From Cranoglanis bouderius (taxonomy: Eukaryota > Chordata > Actinopteri > Siluriformes > Cranoglanididae), in the NCBI GenBank assembly GCA_023630585.1, contig CM042546.1, forward strand, positions 21,612,810 to 21,676,809: a DNA stretch of 64,000 nt, in the 5' to 3' direction. The notes beneath the pieces were generated by a model. That model worked only from the letters and a program-made list of their open reading frames with translations. It ran no database searches and had not been told where the DNA came from. This document shows positions 1 to 12,684 of this stretch, piece after piece. Every line of letters begins with the position of its first letter. Positions within the stretch are counted from its first letter, which is position 1. A program made the translations under genes and the position numbers.

Positions 1-58
1 TGATTAAGCTAAAAGAGCTAACATTAAAGATGCTGCTGATTTTATATATATATATATA

Positions 59-352
59 TACAGTATCTCACAAAAGTGAGTACACCCCTCACATTTTTGT
101 AAATATTTTATTATATCTTTTCATGGGACAACACTGACGAAATGACACTTTGCTACAATGTACAGTAGTGAGTGTACAGCTTGTATAACAGTGTAAATTT
201 GCTGTCCCCTCAAAATAACTCAACACACAGCCATTAATGTCTAAACCGCTGGCAACAAAAGTGAGTACACCCCTAAGTGAAAATGTCCAAATTGGGCCCA
301 ATTAGCCATTTTCCCTGTTACAAGGTCTCAGGTGTGAATGGGGTGTACTGTA
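59..352 (+). mobile_element. Non-autonomous Tc1-like element, internally deleted
   Basis: After a TA target dinucleotide the sequence starts CAGTATCTCACAAAAGTGAG and runs through AGTACACCCC, a terminus I recognise from a common teleost Tc1-like family. An inner copy of the same motif lies near 260-275. About 250 bp of the 5' non-coding arm is kept. The element then skips to GGGGTGTACT-GTA at 340-352, so most of the 3' inverted repeat and the whole transposase are gone. There is no coding capacity. Confidence 0.8.
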
Positions 353-434
353 TGTATATATATGTGTGTGTATTTTTTGTTGTTGTTTCAGGGAATAAAC
401 AATTTTACACAGGCTGTAGCATTGGTTGTGATTT

Positions 435-985
435 TGCTAGCTAGTTAAGTTTGTGCCAACTGGTTTGGTTTGTGCTAGCTGGCTTGCTAGCTCTCGCTGT
501 TTTGAAGTTTTTGAGGCTATACTTGTTTAAACAGCGTAGCCTGAAGCTAATATCCAGTTCTTTTTCTTAGGAAAAAAAAAACAACAGCTAGCTTTTTTAC
601 CTCACAGTTTAAATAAAAAAAATAAATAAATAAAAACTTTTCACACAACTAAATTTCAGCTAGCACAATTTGCAGCAGACAAAATGAAATATATTAATGT
701 TTGTCCACGTATTATTTATCAATGGCTTCCTTGCTAGCTAGTTAAGTTTGTGCTAACTGGTTTGGTTTGTGCTAGCTGGCTTGCTTGTAGTTTTTGAGGC
801 TATAATTGTTTAAACAGCGTAGCCTGAAGCTAATGTGCAGTTATTTTTCTTAGCCTTTTTAATTCACAGTAGTTGTTTTCTTTCCCCACACAGCTAACAT
901 TCGCCTAGTTGTGGCATAATTTACAGCAGACAAAATGAAATATATTAATGATTGTCCATGAATTATTTATCAATGGCTACCTAGC
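435..985. repeat. Two-copy tandem duplication, GCTAGC-rich
   Basis: Unit 1 starts at 435 and unit 2 at 733, both with GCTAGCTAGTTAAGTTTGTG. They share in order the GTTTAAACAGCGTAGCCTGA block (near 525 and 815) and the CAGCAGACAAAATGAAATAT block (673 and 924). The offset shrinks from about 298 to 251 bp, so indels have accumulated since the duplication. Confidence 0.8.
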
Positions 986-2337
986 TAGCTAGCTAGTTCA
1001 TCGAATAATTACTATCTGCTAATGATTAACCTGCTAGCTTGTTAGCTTGTCTGCTAGTTAGTTATGAAGAAGAAGCAGTTATCTAACAATCGCTATGTAT
1101 TATCCAGTATGGATTAGCTTCCAAACTAGTTATCCAATAATTTCTGTTATATTTATTAAAACTAGCAATTATATCTGCAGAGTAACCAATGCGTGTCCTG
1201 TGTTTTCCGTCATCCCTCGCTCTCTCTTTTATTTGTCAAAGAAAAAAATGCCATCTTGCAAAAACTCGAACATAAATATATCACTTAAATTAAATCACAC
1301 CTCAAACGAGGCAGAAGAAAGCAATTTAGCGCTTCAGGCTAGCAGAGAGAGAGAGCGTGTCCCAGATGGGACGGCTGAGGAGACACTGTCCTACCCATAA
1401 TGCACTAGTACACATTCTAAAATCACCACAGTGCGACACACTCGTGCCTCGCTCATCTCCTCCACCTTTATTCATTCCTTTTTCTCCTCCAACTCTTCAT
1501 TTCTATTCTCGGTCTAGTTCCCTCTCTCCTGCGTTTAACCATGAACACACACCATCACTCAGCAGTGATGATTAGAGAGAGTGTGTGTGTATATGTTTGT
1601 GAAATAGACCTATTTTAGCCATAGCCAAAAACAGTGATGCTAATCTAACATGAATTATACAGTATATGAACAAATAAACTTAAAGATAATAAATAAATTA
1701 GCAACCCGAATGTTGAAGCATGTGAGATTGCTAATAAATATGTGAACTAGCATTAAAACTAATAGCTAGCTAGCTAATAGCTGCATAAAAAAAAAAAAAA
1801 GGTGTTCAGCATACTGGCTGGCTACCATTGCACCGATTAGCTGTCGGACATAAATAGTAAACTAGCTAGCTTGGTTGTTTTTTAACTATTAAATGAAGTA
1901 TTAAAGAAATTACACATCTAACTAGCAAGCTAAGTAACACGCTAGCAACTAAAAACTTTTAGCCATTGCAATATGTTATGTTTGTTCAAGTCAGCTATGT
2001 TGGATTAGCTTGCTATTAAACATGCTAGCTACCATTACAAGAGCTGTTATTGCCGATAAATATGAAAATAAATAAAGCTAGCTGGCTAGCATTGCACTGA
2101 GGGACTGTTGGAGTAGCTAGGAATAATTAACATACTGATTAGATTTTTATCATTCTAATAAAATAAAATAGTAGGTGAAGTATTAATTAATAAAAGAAAC
2201 AAGCTATATAGCTAATTAGCAAGCTAGGCAACAAGCTAGCAACTATCATTGGAACATGTTAGCTAAATATAAATACTTATACCATTGAGTAAAATACATA
2301 CAGTATATTTTTAACATTAATAATAAATTGAATGCTA

Positions 2338-2339
<2 letters not shown>
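986..2339. other. AT-rich stretch without a gene
   Basis: I see no supportable exon. GCTAGC and TAGC words are strikingly frequent, as they are again at 2.6-3.2 kb and 52.8-53.8 kb. Short open frames here lack codon structure or splice context. Confidence 0.5.

Positions 2340-2431
<92 letters not shown>
2340..2431. repeat. Compound (GT)n-(GA)n microsatellite
   Basis: GT repeats at 2340-2406 with a few interruptions run directly into GA repeats to 2431. Confidence 0.95.
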
Positions 2432-2552
2432 ATAATTTTTCTGGTCCTGTACTTCCTGGCTAGATGTCCCTCGTGATCCTCGGTTAATGAGTACTCTTCT
2501 ACATTCACACGGATGTGTATGTATGAGGGGAAAATATGTGTGAAAACCTGTG

Positions 2553-2585
2553 CGTGTGTGTGTGTGTGTGTGTGTTTGTGTGTGT
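2553..2585. repeat. (GT)n microsatellite
   Basis: GT dinucleotides with one T-rich interruption. Confidence 0.85.
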
Positions 2586-2589
2586 AAGC

Positions 2590-3305
2590 TAGCGTCATAA
2601 GCGTTAGTTTGGAATTAGCAGGTGCACCCAAGGTGCAAAATTGCTTTTTGGTTGATTTTTCCTTTAAAGATCCTGGGTAGAAAAGTCAACAGTGCTACTT
2701 AAACCTGTTTTATACTGCTCTGTTTGTGAGCGAGCTCCAGGCCAATCAAATTTGATTAGCTCCACGGCTAATCAGAGATACTCGCAATGAACACAGTGAT
2801 TTCTTTCCAGATCAAATCAAAGTCCTGGGCTACAACTCCTGGGTTATATCTCTGTAAATTAACGTAACACGGACGTCTGGTGTGTATTAAAATAAAACGA
2901 ATCCCCATGCGTGCAGGTCCTGATCCAGCGCGAGTGTGTATGATGTGACTGAGTCACCTTGATGCTAACTCTGACAGCTGAATGATGAATGACTGAAGCT
3001 CCACAGTGGACTGGCGCAAACTTGGCTCATCACGGTAACTCATTAACAACAGGGTTACAGAGGAAATTCGCTTAAAAATGCTAATCAGGCTAATGTGGAC
3101 GGGAAGCTAGTGTTCAGCCGTACAATGCTAACTGCCTGCTGCTAGCTTTTATTTCTTATTAGTGATGTTACTAATTTGGGTGATGTAGAAATTCAAATGA
3201 ATCTCAAAAAAGGTTTTTAAAAAAAATCAATTTTAATTAAAGTAATTTAGTTTATTTTAAAAAAAGAGTCATAGTATTTTATTTTCTGAATTATAACATA
3301 GTATT

Positions 3306-3307
<2 letters not shown>
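2590..3307. other. Low-copy intergenic sequence, no gene seen
   Basis: The sequence is less repetitive than its surroundings and has no open frame with splice context. GCTAGC words are present. Confidence 0.4.

Positions 3308-3379
<72 letters not shown>
3308..3379. repeat. (TA)n microsatellite
   Basis: Roughly 35 uninterrupted TA dinucleotides. Confidence 0.95.
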
Positions 3380-3382
<3 letters not shown>

Positions 3383-4692
3383 TTCATATTTAACCAATAT
3401 TATATTTTTATTGTTAAATACGGTATGCTACAATTTTTGTATCTAAAATCTAAATTGTCCTAAAAACAATCTTTTGGTGAGTTAGGTGTTGCTGACCAAG
3501 AACAAAGCAACTGAATCACTTCATGAGGTCCCTTAAACAGACTTTATTTTACAACATCATGGACTCCTTATTCACGTATGTTGCCTGAGGCCTGAGTAGA
3601 TTAACAGGACGAAATAGGATTTCTGTTCATTTGCTGTTTTGATGGCATGGGAATCTTGTTTTCTAATGACCACAATACTAACTTTGTACAGGACTTATTT
3701 TACTGACTTCAGCAAAAACAAACACACAAACAAAAAAAAAACATCTATGGAAGGTAATTTATGTTGGCTGTGGGGAAACAATTCAAATCCTCTCTAGGTG
3801 GAACTAATCCCACTTGGTTAAATGTGGCTATATCTTTATCCTGTTACACACCTCACAGATATGAGCTCCAAGTCTGGTGACACTTGAACCACAGCATCCT
3901 AAAAAAAAAAACCCAGCAAACTGGACCTTCATTAGGAGGACAGGAAACCACTCTTCATCCCTGAGGTTTCCCATTTTACCCTCCAAGCCAGGGAACTTTA
4001 AATTACAACACTTTTCTACATCCTCAATACCACTGGACAACAACCCCTTTCTCCTGGAGATGGACTCTCCCATGGACTTGAGCCCCTTTGAGGTAAGACA
4101 TCTTCATTAAAAATCTAACAGGTAAGATTTTGGTTGAAATCAACCTGGAGCTCTGTTAAGGGGCTCGGTGACCATTTCCCATCCCAAAATTGGACATCCA
4201 TTAGGAGAACTAGAAACCACTCCTCATCCCCAAAGATGAATTGTTTGGAAATGAGAGCAGAACCTCCCATTTGACTATAACACCATTTTGCACCTACTAT
4301 CCCATTCAACACCAACCCCCTTTTCTCACAGACATGGACATTCCCAAAGTAAAAGATCTAACATCTACAAACAACCTCATGTTCCATTTGGCTTAAATCT
4401 AAACTAGACCAGTAACCACTTTCTGTCACTGAAGTCATGGCTTAAATTGTTTGTTCTTAAGAATAGAACCTCCTTGATCTCACTGGACACCAACCCCTTT
4501 CTCCAATCGATGGACCTTCCCATATACTTGAGCTGCTGTGAGTCACAACATTTGCATTGGAAATCAAACAGGTCAGATTTGGGTTCAAACCAATCTAGAC
4601 CTCTATTAGGGGGGTAAGTGACCATTGATCATTCCATTTTATCCCACTGGACAGCTACCCCCTTCTTCTGGAGATGGACTAATATGAGCTCC

Positions 4693-4694
<2 letters not shown>

Positions 4695-4742
<48 letters not shown>
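4695..4742. repeat. (CA)n microsatellite inside the degenerate array
   Basis: About 23 CA units followed by CATA repeats. Confidence 0.95.
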
Positions 4743-4746
<4 letters not shown>

Positions 4747-5682
4747 TACATACATGCTCCAAGAAACTTGAGCCACACCATCTACACACAACCTTATCAG
4801 GTCATATCTGCACTGAAACTAAACAGGACTTCCATTTGACGGACCAATAAAAGTCTTTGGTTAAACTGTTCAATCGTGAGAACAAAACCTCATACCTGCC
4901 CTCCAAAACCATGGAAGCATAAGCTATTATGTTATACTACATCCTTTATTCCCAGTGGACACCAACCTCCTTCTCCTACAGACCTTCCCATGGATTTGAG
5001 CTGCACTGTAAATCAAACAGGTCAGATGTGGGTTGAAACCAATCTGAACATCCATTAGGGGGATTAGTGACAATTATTTTTCCCAAATCTATGTGCTTTG
5101 ATTGATGTAGCTGAGAACTGAACACTGGATGCACCAACAACCTTTTCCTTGAGATGCATCTTCCCATGGATTTGAGCAACTCTAACTGGTGACACTTGAG
5201 CCACAGCATCTACACAAGACTTCCATCAGGTCAGAACTAGAACCAGACCTGTGTGAGGAGGACATAACCAGCTTTAACACCATTCTGTAGTCTCTAACCC
5301 TTGACTTGAGATACAGCATCTTCACGAGACCTCCATGTGGTAATATTTGGTTTGAAACCAAATTAGACCTCTATAGATTATTAGTGACTATTTTCATCCC
5401 AGTCACTTAACTTTAATGGTTTTTAATTGAGAACAGAACTTTGACACTCTAAAACCATGTTGCTATTAGCTCTATATCCTTTACCACTGGACACCAACAC
5501 CCTTCTTCTAGACATGGACGATTTCATGGATTTGATCTCTTGTGACACTTGAGCCACAGCAAACCAAACTGGACCTTGAGCTAATCTCCTTGGATTAGTG
5601 ACCATTTTACATCCCAAATGGAAATAGAAAATTATTAAGAGCTAAATAAAAGCTGTTTGGACAAAAAAGTGGTTAGTAGTCC

Positions 5683-5860
5683 TTCTAACAGAGGTCAAAA
5701 TTGGTTTTAACCAAACTCTGACCTGATGGAGGTCATTTGAAGATGCTGTGGTTCAAGGTCTATCTCAAAAAGAAGGGAATCAGTGTCCAGTGAGACAAGG
5801 GTTGAAGAATGGTGTTAAGGCTAATGACTACATGGTGTTGAAGGCTCAAATGGGAAATTT
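5683..5860 (-). repeat. Inverted segment of the degenerate array
   Basis: Read on the minus strand this piece carries the array's phrases in their normal order: TTAACACCATTCT, CACTGGACAC, CACAGCATCTTCA, GACCTCCATCAGGTCAG, then GACCTCTGTTAGAAGG. The neighbouring units read on the plus strand, so this part is flipped. Confidence 0.75.
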
Positions 5861-6239
5861 TGGTCTCGATTTCAAAATACAAAAAACTTTTAGGGATGAG
5901 AAGTAACAGCATTCTGCATTCCCTACCTCATTGGACACCAAACCTTCTCCTGGAGATAGGCTTTCCCATGGATATGAGCTTCAGCTCAAACTAAAATCTG
6001 AGCCACAGCCTTTTTATGAAACCAAACTGGACCTCTATTAGGTCCAGAACAGGTAACCAATTTTAATTCCTCACCTTTTAGGTTTAATTGTTTACCTCCT
6101 ATATGACAACCCATTACCATGGAGGTAACTCTATAATACCAACCATTGTGCATCTTCTCCAACTAGGCCTCTATTAATCCAAAGTAGACCTCCATTATAA
6201 GGCTTGGTGACCACTTTATGTCCCAAAACTCTTTAGGAT

Positions 6240-7370
6240 AAAGAGCAATAAAGGCAGAAGTGTTGATAACAGAGGCCCTTTATGTAGAAGCAGCGAATCT
6301 GACCACCATGTGTCCTGACCCATGATGAATCCCATTAAAAAGAATGCCAGGGCTGACACAGAATCCTTTCAGGCCAACTCTATAAAACAGAAATAAGTTT
6401 CTGAACTTTTTTCTCTGGGACGTCCAGCGTATCGTCCAACCTTAAATATCTAGAAGTTGTAAGGATAGATCAGTAAAATCGTTCTGTGGCTTTGTCACTA
6501 GCCAGCCTGAATATAAAAACAAAACATAGTATCCAGTACCTCCTACTGAGTGTGTGTGTGTGGGTGTGTGTGGCTCTTTGGTTGTCCATGCAGTACTTGG
6601 CTCTGGTCTCTGATGTTCTCCCACTAGGATTCACATCAACAGAGCGAGCATGCAAAGTGATATTTCAAAGCCACGGCCTGCTTTCAGCTCTGCATATCAA
6701 TAAATTAAATCTGCTAGCTGGTAGCCGCTGCATTCTGAACAGGATCGCTTAATGATGAAGAGAATTATGATGCATCTGATACTGAATCTATTACTGAGAC
6801 AGAAATTCAACACACACACACAAACATTTATTGAAAAAAATGTCACAGTGACTGACTCATATTTTATGAAATTTATGCAAATTCATAAAATGCCTGATAA
6901 ACATAATTATGAAACATGAACATTAACAAACGGTGTCCAAAAAATGTTGATTAGTTCTCACTTGTGTGTTAAAGTACCCTTGAATGTCTAGTTTTAAGTC
7001 ATTACAAAAAAACAAAAAACAAATCCTAGGTTGAATACTAAATTGATTAGCCGGAGAAATGACTAAAAATTGAACAGGAACATCTCATTCATAAAAAATG
7101 AAAGGGTTTATGAATATTCATGATATGCAAATTGGAATTGCCATAATTCCTTATTGTCATCTCAACCCCCATCCCTTCTCCTTACTACTCTGGTTACAAT
7201 TAGCTACTATCTAGGGAGTAATGCAATGTAAAACAAATAGCACACAATGGAATGTGTTGTTATAGAGAGAGAGAGAGAAAATATATATACTGTATATATA
7301 ATTTTTATAATTTTTATTATGGGTTTTATTCCACAGCAACTTATACCATAGCAATTACCACCGAGTACAA
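6240..7370. other. Intergenic, no gene seen
   Basis: AT-rich sequence with a short GT-rich tract near 6549 and a GA/TA tract at 7264-7300. I found no supportable exon or recognisable element. Confidence 0.4.
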
Positions 7371-7374
7371 TTTT

Positions 7375-7765
7375 TCATTTATTAAATAACGACACGTCTT
7401 ACATGTTTATAGTTATACTTATTATGCTGTTGGACGTTGGTAAAACTAGTCACTTGCAGTTTTTTGTAATTAATCAACACCTTCTGACCAATCAGCATCC
7501 AGAATTCTGTCCACCTACATTGGCGAACTGGTATCAGAGGAATAAAACACGTCGGAACATGCTGTTATAGGAAAATAATCGACTTCATTGTGGTAACAGT
7601 AACTCCGCTTCATGACACCACTCTGCTGTTGATTATATTACTATTACAGCATGACACGGAGTATGTTATTCCTCTGGTACCACAGCAAATTGCCAGTCAA
7701 CACCATTGTTCTGTCTTGTTTCTAGTAGCTTCGCTAGTAAACACAATATCCTGTAACTTGCACAG
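7375..7765. mobile_element. Palindromic MITE-like repeat, copy 1
   Basis: It contains the family's landmarks: ACGACACGTCTTAC near the left, ATCAACACCTTCTGACCAAT, GGAATAAAACACGTCGG, TGCTGTTATAGGAAAATAAT and, in opposite orientation, ATTACAGCATGACACGGAGT and TATTCCTCTGGTACCACAGC. The two halves are near mirror images around an AACTCCGCTTCATGACACCA core. Related copies occur near 10.8, 16.7, 23.3, 24.0, 25.6, 31.4 and 60.8 kb. No coding capacity; superfamily not assigned. Confidence 0.65.
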
Positions 7766-7769
7766 TATA

Positions 7770-8344
7770 AATGTGGTGAAGCTTCAAATGCTCACAATTG
7801 TCTTAACACGCTTCTGTAATGGAACATAACGTATCAAGGTCTTGAATTTGGCTAGGAGATCTTTCATTACAGTTATTTACATTTTGTGACAGAAAGCATT
7901 TTGTGCTATCTGCTTTTGCTAGCATCAGGCTAACTCTACAGAGACGCTAAACGCTAATCTGTTGTTGTTTTTCGTAGTTTAATTTCCAACTGCAGACGAG
8001 AGTCTTGAATATAACAAAAAAAAACAAAAAAAACAAAGTTAAGTAAATGTTAATGTTAATTGTGATTGCGTTTTTTTTCCCTCTCTGAGCATGATTACAT
8101 TAACTAAGCAGAGTGAAGATTTACTTCAATCTCATCAACGGTTCATTACGCTAGCTCGCTAATGACTGTACTGTTTGTTGTTTTATCGCAGCTGTAGATC
8201 TGTCCAGAAATGGAAAAAAAAAAACAACACTTTAATGGTGAAAGGAACAGGGGGAAAAACAGTCATTAATTTCCAGTCAGGTTAATTTGTGTTAGCTTAG
8301 CCTGAGGTGATCGCTAATGCCTCAGTATCAGGGTAAGAATTTAA
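7770..8344. other. Intergenic, no gene seen
   Basis: AT-rich with A-runs at 8015-8035 and 8214-8224. Nothing recognisable. Confidence 0.35.
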
Positions 8345-8425
8345 TTCTTAAACCAGCTCTCTCTCTCTTTCTCTCTCTCTCTTGCTCTTTCTCACTCTCT
8401 CTCTCTTTCTTTCTTTCTTCCTCTG
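8345..8425. repeat. Imperfect (CT)n tract
   Basis: CT repeats interrupted by TTT and GCT steps. Confidence 0.85.
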
Positions 8426-8814
8426 AAGTTTGTTGGAATGAAATTGCATGAAAGTTCAATCTGGGTCGCTGCATTTTTCCTGTCAGTCCTGTCAGTCCAT
8501 CAATTTCCTCGCTAGGGGATTCAGGGAAAACAGAAGAAAGGTGGAGAGGAGGAAGTGAAGAACACCGCATTCCCTCATCTCCATCATCGTTTTCTGTTTG
8601 ATTCTTCGGTTTCTGAGCTCTCTTGTGATCACAAGGCAAGAAAAGATAGAAGAAGGTTAAGAGAAAGTCAGGGATATTATTCAGTTTTAGCCACGTTGCA
8701 GGAATACATGGACTAAAGGTTCTACAGACATTTGACCTCCAGCTTTTGAAGACGACTTTTACGCTTCAGCCAGTAAACCACGCTCGTAAGCAATACTCCA
8801 ATCTCCATTTCAAA

Positions 8815-8848
8815 GCGAGAGAGCAAGAGAGAGAGAGAGAGAGAGAGG
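8815..8848. repeat. (GA)n microsatellite
   Basis: GA dinucleotides with one GCAA interruption near the start. Confidence 0.9.
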
Positions 8849-8875
8849 TAGTGAAATCGTCATAACTTCCCGACA

Positions 8876-8975
8876 CAGATATCAGCTCCATCCTGAATTA
8901 TGCTGTCAATAATGCATGAGGAGTAAATAAAACATGGCCGCCAGGCTTTGGCCTCAAATGAAATGGCTTGACGTC
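8876..8975. promoter_or_regulatory. Candidate conserved non-coding element
   Basis: A compact non-repetitive block with a CTGTCAATAATGCATGAGG core (Hox/Pbx-like TCAATAA joined to ATGCAT), AGTAAATAAAACA (forkhead-like) and GGCTTTGGCC. It stands out from flanking simple sequence. Conservation has not been tested, so this is a motif-based guess. Confidence 0.2.
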
Positions 8976-8999
8976 GAGTTGAAGCGCTGAGCAAATCCT

Positions 9000-10235
9000 T
9001 CTTTTTGAGTTGCTCTTGAAATACTTATACAGTATGCCAGTTTCTATTTATTCACAAACAAACAACGTATAGTACCCTTTCTACAAAGGAGAGAAATGAT
9101 AACCGTAGCTAGCTAACTCACTAACCCACTAACCAGTGCATTGTGAAGACAAATCCTGTTTTAGACACTGCGATTATAGTGGTCAATAAAATCTCAGCCA
9201 AATTTTCTAAAAGTCTGTGTGATATTGTGTATTCTCCATGTCAGATTATATGACGAAGAGCCTCTAACAATAGATTAACTGTGATTAAGAAAAATGACGA
9301 CGTTCTACGATGACTTACGTCATCACTCAGCGTGATTTAACGTGTGCGACACCAAAACTCAGAGTGTAAACTTTAAGCAATGTCAAAAGCACTTTGTATA
9401 GGTTTTCCTGCAAAACTAATGCCTAGTCATGGCATCCTCACTAATAAACACTGTTGTTTCGTGCTAACTCTCTATCTTCAGACAATTCCAGCACAAAAAA
9501 AAAAAAAAAAAAACATGAATATCTGTTTGTTTTATCTATCAATAATGTAAACTTACAATTTTTCACAAAAGACTAAATCGTCTGTATTAATTAATCAACG
9601 TTCAATTTCGACAGAAATGTGCCTTTGTGATGTATACCACTAATACCAAAACACCAGAATTCATGAATATATTCAGGTATATACAGTAGTATATAATATT
9701 ATGTACTACATAGTAGTACAAATGTATAACAAATATAACTAATTATGTAATTATATGGAATTAAAAATAAATAGAAAAAAGTGTAAATAAATATAAGGTT
9801 TAAGGTCGGTACTGTATGATAGGATATTCATGTCTGTGGAATTTCCAAGCTTTTTCGGGACTGAAGGAATATTCTCTTTTTGATAAGACCCACTATACTA
9901 TTTGTTTCCCTACAAAAACTACGGTCTGATATATATCAGCCTGCATTTTGATTTATTTTTCTGAAGCCGAAAGGAGAGGGGCGGATGTGCATTTATTACT
10001 CTCCACCCGCTAGATCACAGGATATATGAATAATTCATAACGCTGACGTTCTGGACCGAAAACATCATTAGAAAACAAAACGCTATATAATATAATTAGG
10101 GGAGCCATCATTTGCATTCCACAGCACGTGGACTGTAGTGTGAGGCAGAAAATATGAATATGGAATCATTTTAGGGTAAAAAAAAAAAAAAAAGTAAGAT
10201 TTTACCTCCTAAATATTGCAGGAAATAACCTTTTT
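9000..10235. other. Intergenic, no gene seen
   Basis: It includes a 20-A run at 9494-9513 and an AT-rich stretch at 9650-9800. I see no exon or recognised transposon. Confidence 0.4.
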
Positions 10236-10700
10236 AGGGCCTAAAGCTCACCCTTGAGGTATTCCCATTCATCTCATTTTAAATGTCTGATTTTTCTTTA
10301 AATATTGAAGAAAGTGTCGTTTTGATTTGTAATTTAATTGTACTTTTTGATGATACGTCATTTCCATTGGGCCCTTTTTCTAATCTTCTAATCAGGCCTA
10401 CAGCTCACCCTTGAGGTTTTTCATTAATCCAATCCTAAATATATGGTTTTCCGTCTTAAATTTTGCTGTATATGTATTTGACAATATGACAGACATTATG
10501 ACATTTCTAGTTTTTTTTTTTTTTTAATTGTTTTATTGTACTTTATTAAAGATAGTACATTTACATTGGGCATAGAGCTCAGCCTTGAGGCACTCCCATT
10601 CATCCAATTATAAATATTGATGTTAATTTTTAAAATATTGAAGTTAAACTTCACCCATGAGCTATTCCCATTCATCTCGTTTTAAATATTTCTTTAAATT
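10236..10700 (+). repeat. Tandem copies of a CTCACCCTTGAGGT repeat
   Basis: Copies at 10236, 10393, 10568 and a weaker one near 10645 share GGCCTAAAGCTCACCCTTGA and then a CCCATTCATC...TTTAAATATT tail. Spacing is about 160-175 bp, then about 80. Isolated copies lie at 12261 (plus) and 18703-18738 (minus). No coding signal. Confidence 0.7.
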
Positions 10701-10794
10701 GAATTGTAGCCTTTCAGTTGACGTGTAAATGTTTATGCTTATAACATACAGTTACTTTTTGAAAACGCAGTGCTATCACACACAGGTTGGCTCA

Positions 10795-10996
10795 TTTCCT
10801 GTTTCTGTGATCTGCTGTGTTGTATGTAAGGAATAAACCACTATGAGTCATGCGTTTATAGGAAAATCATCAACGACAGGGTGGTGTGTTACTGTTACCA
10901 TCTCTAAGTAGATTATTTTCCTATAACAGCACATCTTTATTTTTATTTTTTTGTCACACCAAATATTGAACTTGTTTCATTTACTACTGTATATAC

Positions 10997-11066
<70 letters not shown>

Positions 11067-11100
11067 AGAACAACACATCATATTTTCTATATTAACATAT
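10795..11100. mobile_element. Palindromic MITE-like repeat, copy 2
   Basis: It carries GGAATAAACCACTATGAG, TTTATAGGAAAATCATCAAC, the CAGGGTGGTGTGTTACTGTT core and ATTATTTTCCTATAACAGCA, then the outer end TTTATTAAAGAACAACACAT at 11059. A (TA)n tract has expanded between the halves at 10999-11057. Confidence 0.6.
10999..11057. repeat. (TA)n microsatellite
   Basis: Uninterrupted TA repeat within the MITE-like copy. Confidence 0.95.
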
Positions 11101-11315
11101 TAATTTACACGAAAACAGGTGGATGGAATCAAAACCACACCCACAGTACACTTTTAAATTCTGTATGCATGTGTGTAAGGAACGAGTGACCTTTAGAATG
11201 AAATCTGCTCATAATTAGCAAGAAGCTATTCTTGCTGAAGAGCCTGAGCTTTTTCCATAAAGACCCTGCTAGTTGATAAAGGGCATCAGATTAGTTAAAC
11301 ACTTAAGAAACTCGC

Positions 11316-11317
<2 letters not shown>

Positions 11318-11346
<29 letters not shown>
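11318..11346. repeat. (GA)n microsatellite
   Basis: About 14 GA units. Confidence 0.9.
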
Positions 11347-11349
<3 letters not shown>

Positions 11350-11351
<2 letters not shown>

Positions 11352-12428
11352 TACAGATCCTATTTCCTCTATACCACATAAGCGCTAAATTAGCCGCCAT
11401 CACACCAAGCCTAGTGAAGTGTGTGTACAAGCGTGAGTGTGACTGGAATAGAAAGTGAGCGATAGCGACAGAGAGGACATTACCATTCATGTTCACGTGT
11501 TTCTGGGCGGGTTTTTGATTAGAGTGTACGAGCGCACGCATACGTGCTTGTTAGCATATCATAGCACAGATGTGTGTGTGGGTAGCAGGTGAGAACAGCT
11601 AAATGTTTTCAATGCTAGTGTTTCCCATGATACCAGTGATGAATCTTTTTCCATGTTTAATAAAAAGAAAAGTTTTTTTTACATTTTTTTTTAAATTTTT
11701 TTATTTAATGAATATACGAGCGTGTGCTGAAGAAACAATAAAAAACAACCTAAATTTTTGTTTTACTTTGTTTACTGGTTTATAATTTCTTTATTGGGTG
11801 CGCTTAGTGTTTATTAGTCCATTTGTTGTTAGGTCTCACCTTAAATGATAATACACCAAAAGTAGGAAATAACTACTTACAATAACAAATGTTACTGTAA
11901 AAAATAAAATAAAACAATTAAAAGTGTGTAAAAGTCGCATGAAGGTATAATAATCAAAATAATATAAATGTAACCTGCCAGTAAAAGTAATAAGTAAATA
12001 ATTAAAGCTAGTTCTAGCTAGCTAAAGTAAAAAATAAAATGTTTTTTTTGTTTGTTTGTTTGTTTTTGTAATAGACAGTACAGGTAGCTTGCTCAGCCTC
12101 AGAGGCACTGCAAGCGTCTGGTACCTTTTGTACACTTTTCTGGTCACAAGCTTCAGAATCTGATCGCTGTGTCCTGGATTTAAGCAGGGACACAAAGTTT
12201 TGAAACACTGTGACCAAGTTTTTCAGAGTATGATGCAAGTTCACAACATGCTGTCTTTAATCAGGCCTAGAACTCACCCTTGAGGTACTCCTATTTACCT
12301 AATTTAATTTTTTAATGATTAGTTTGAATTGACATACAAATAAAGGAAAAATCCATAAATATCACCTAGTAGTATACATACTGCTGTGGTTAGAAGTAAC
12401 AGAACTATGATTTGTTGTGATGATACAG

Positions 12429-12429
<1 letters not shown>
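11350..12429. other. Intergenic, no gene seen
   Basis: AT-rich; one isolated CTCACCCTTGAGGT repeat copy at 12261-12310; T/TTTG tract near 12042-12066. No exon supported. Confidence 0.4.
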
Positions 12430-12476
<47 letters not shown>

Positions 12477-12482
12477 TCTCTC
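12430..12482. repeat. (CT)n microsatellite
   Basis: CT repeat with a single GCC interruption. Confidence 0.9.
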
Positions 12483-12684
12483 CATTGTCCTCATTGTCTC
12501 GGACACTCGTCCTGCTCGACTCTATTGTGTTTGAACACTTCATGATTCTGTACTGAACACTGAAACCGGTCTATTATACCGAGCCTGTACTGAAAACCCA
12601 AATCCACAATACACTCTGTGTCTTAATTGTTCCAGTTCTATCACCTGATAATGGCACGATTATTACAGTCCTCTAGCGTGAAGG

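Larger units (their letters stand above)
3850..6235 (+). repeat. Degenerate long-unit tandem repeat
   Basis: The same phrases recur in the same order: CTTGAGCCACAGCATCT, CCATCAGGTCAGA, GGTTGAAACCAA, GACCTCTATTAGG, AGTGACCATTT, CACTGGACACCAACCCC and GGAGATGGAC...CCCATGGA. The CACCAACCCC-type phrase falls near 4033, 4306, 4482, 4645, 4958, 5124, 5486 and 5933. Most spacings are near 165-180 bp or about twice that, so the ancestral unit was probably about 170 bp. Copies have diverged heavily. No reading frame persists from unit to unit, so I read it as an old tandem repeat, not coding sequence. Confidence 0.75.

Noticed and set aside
89..301. 70-codon minus-strand frame at the left edge
   Set aside because: Lies wholly in the non-coding arm of a Tc1-like element.
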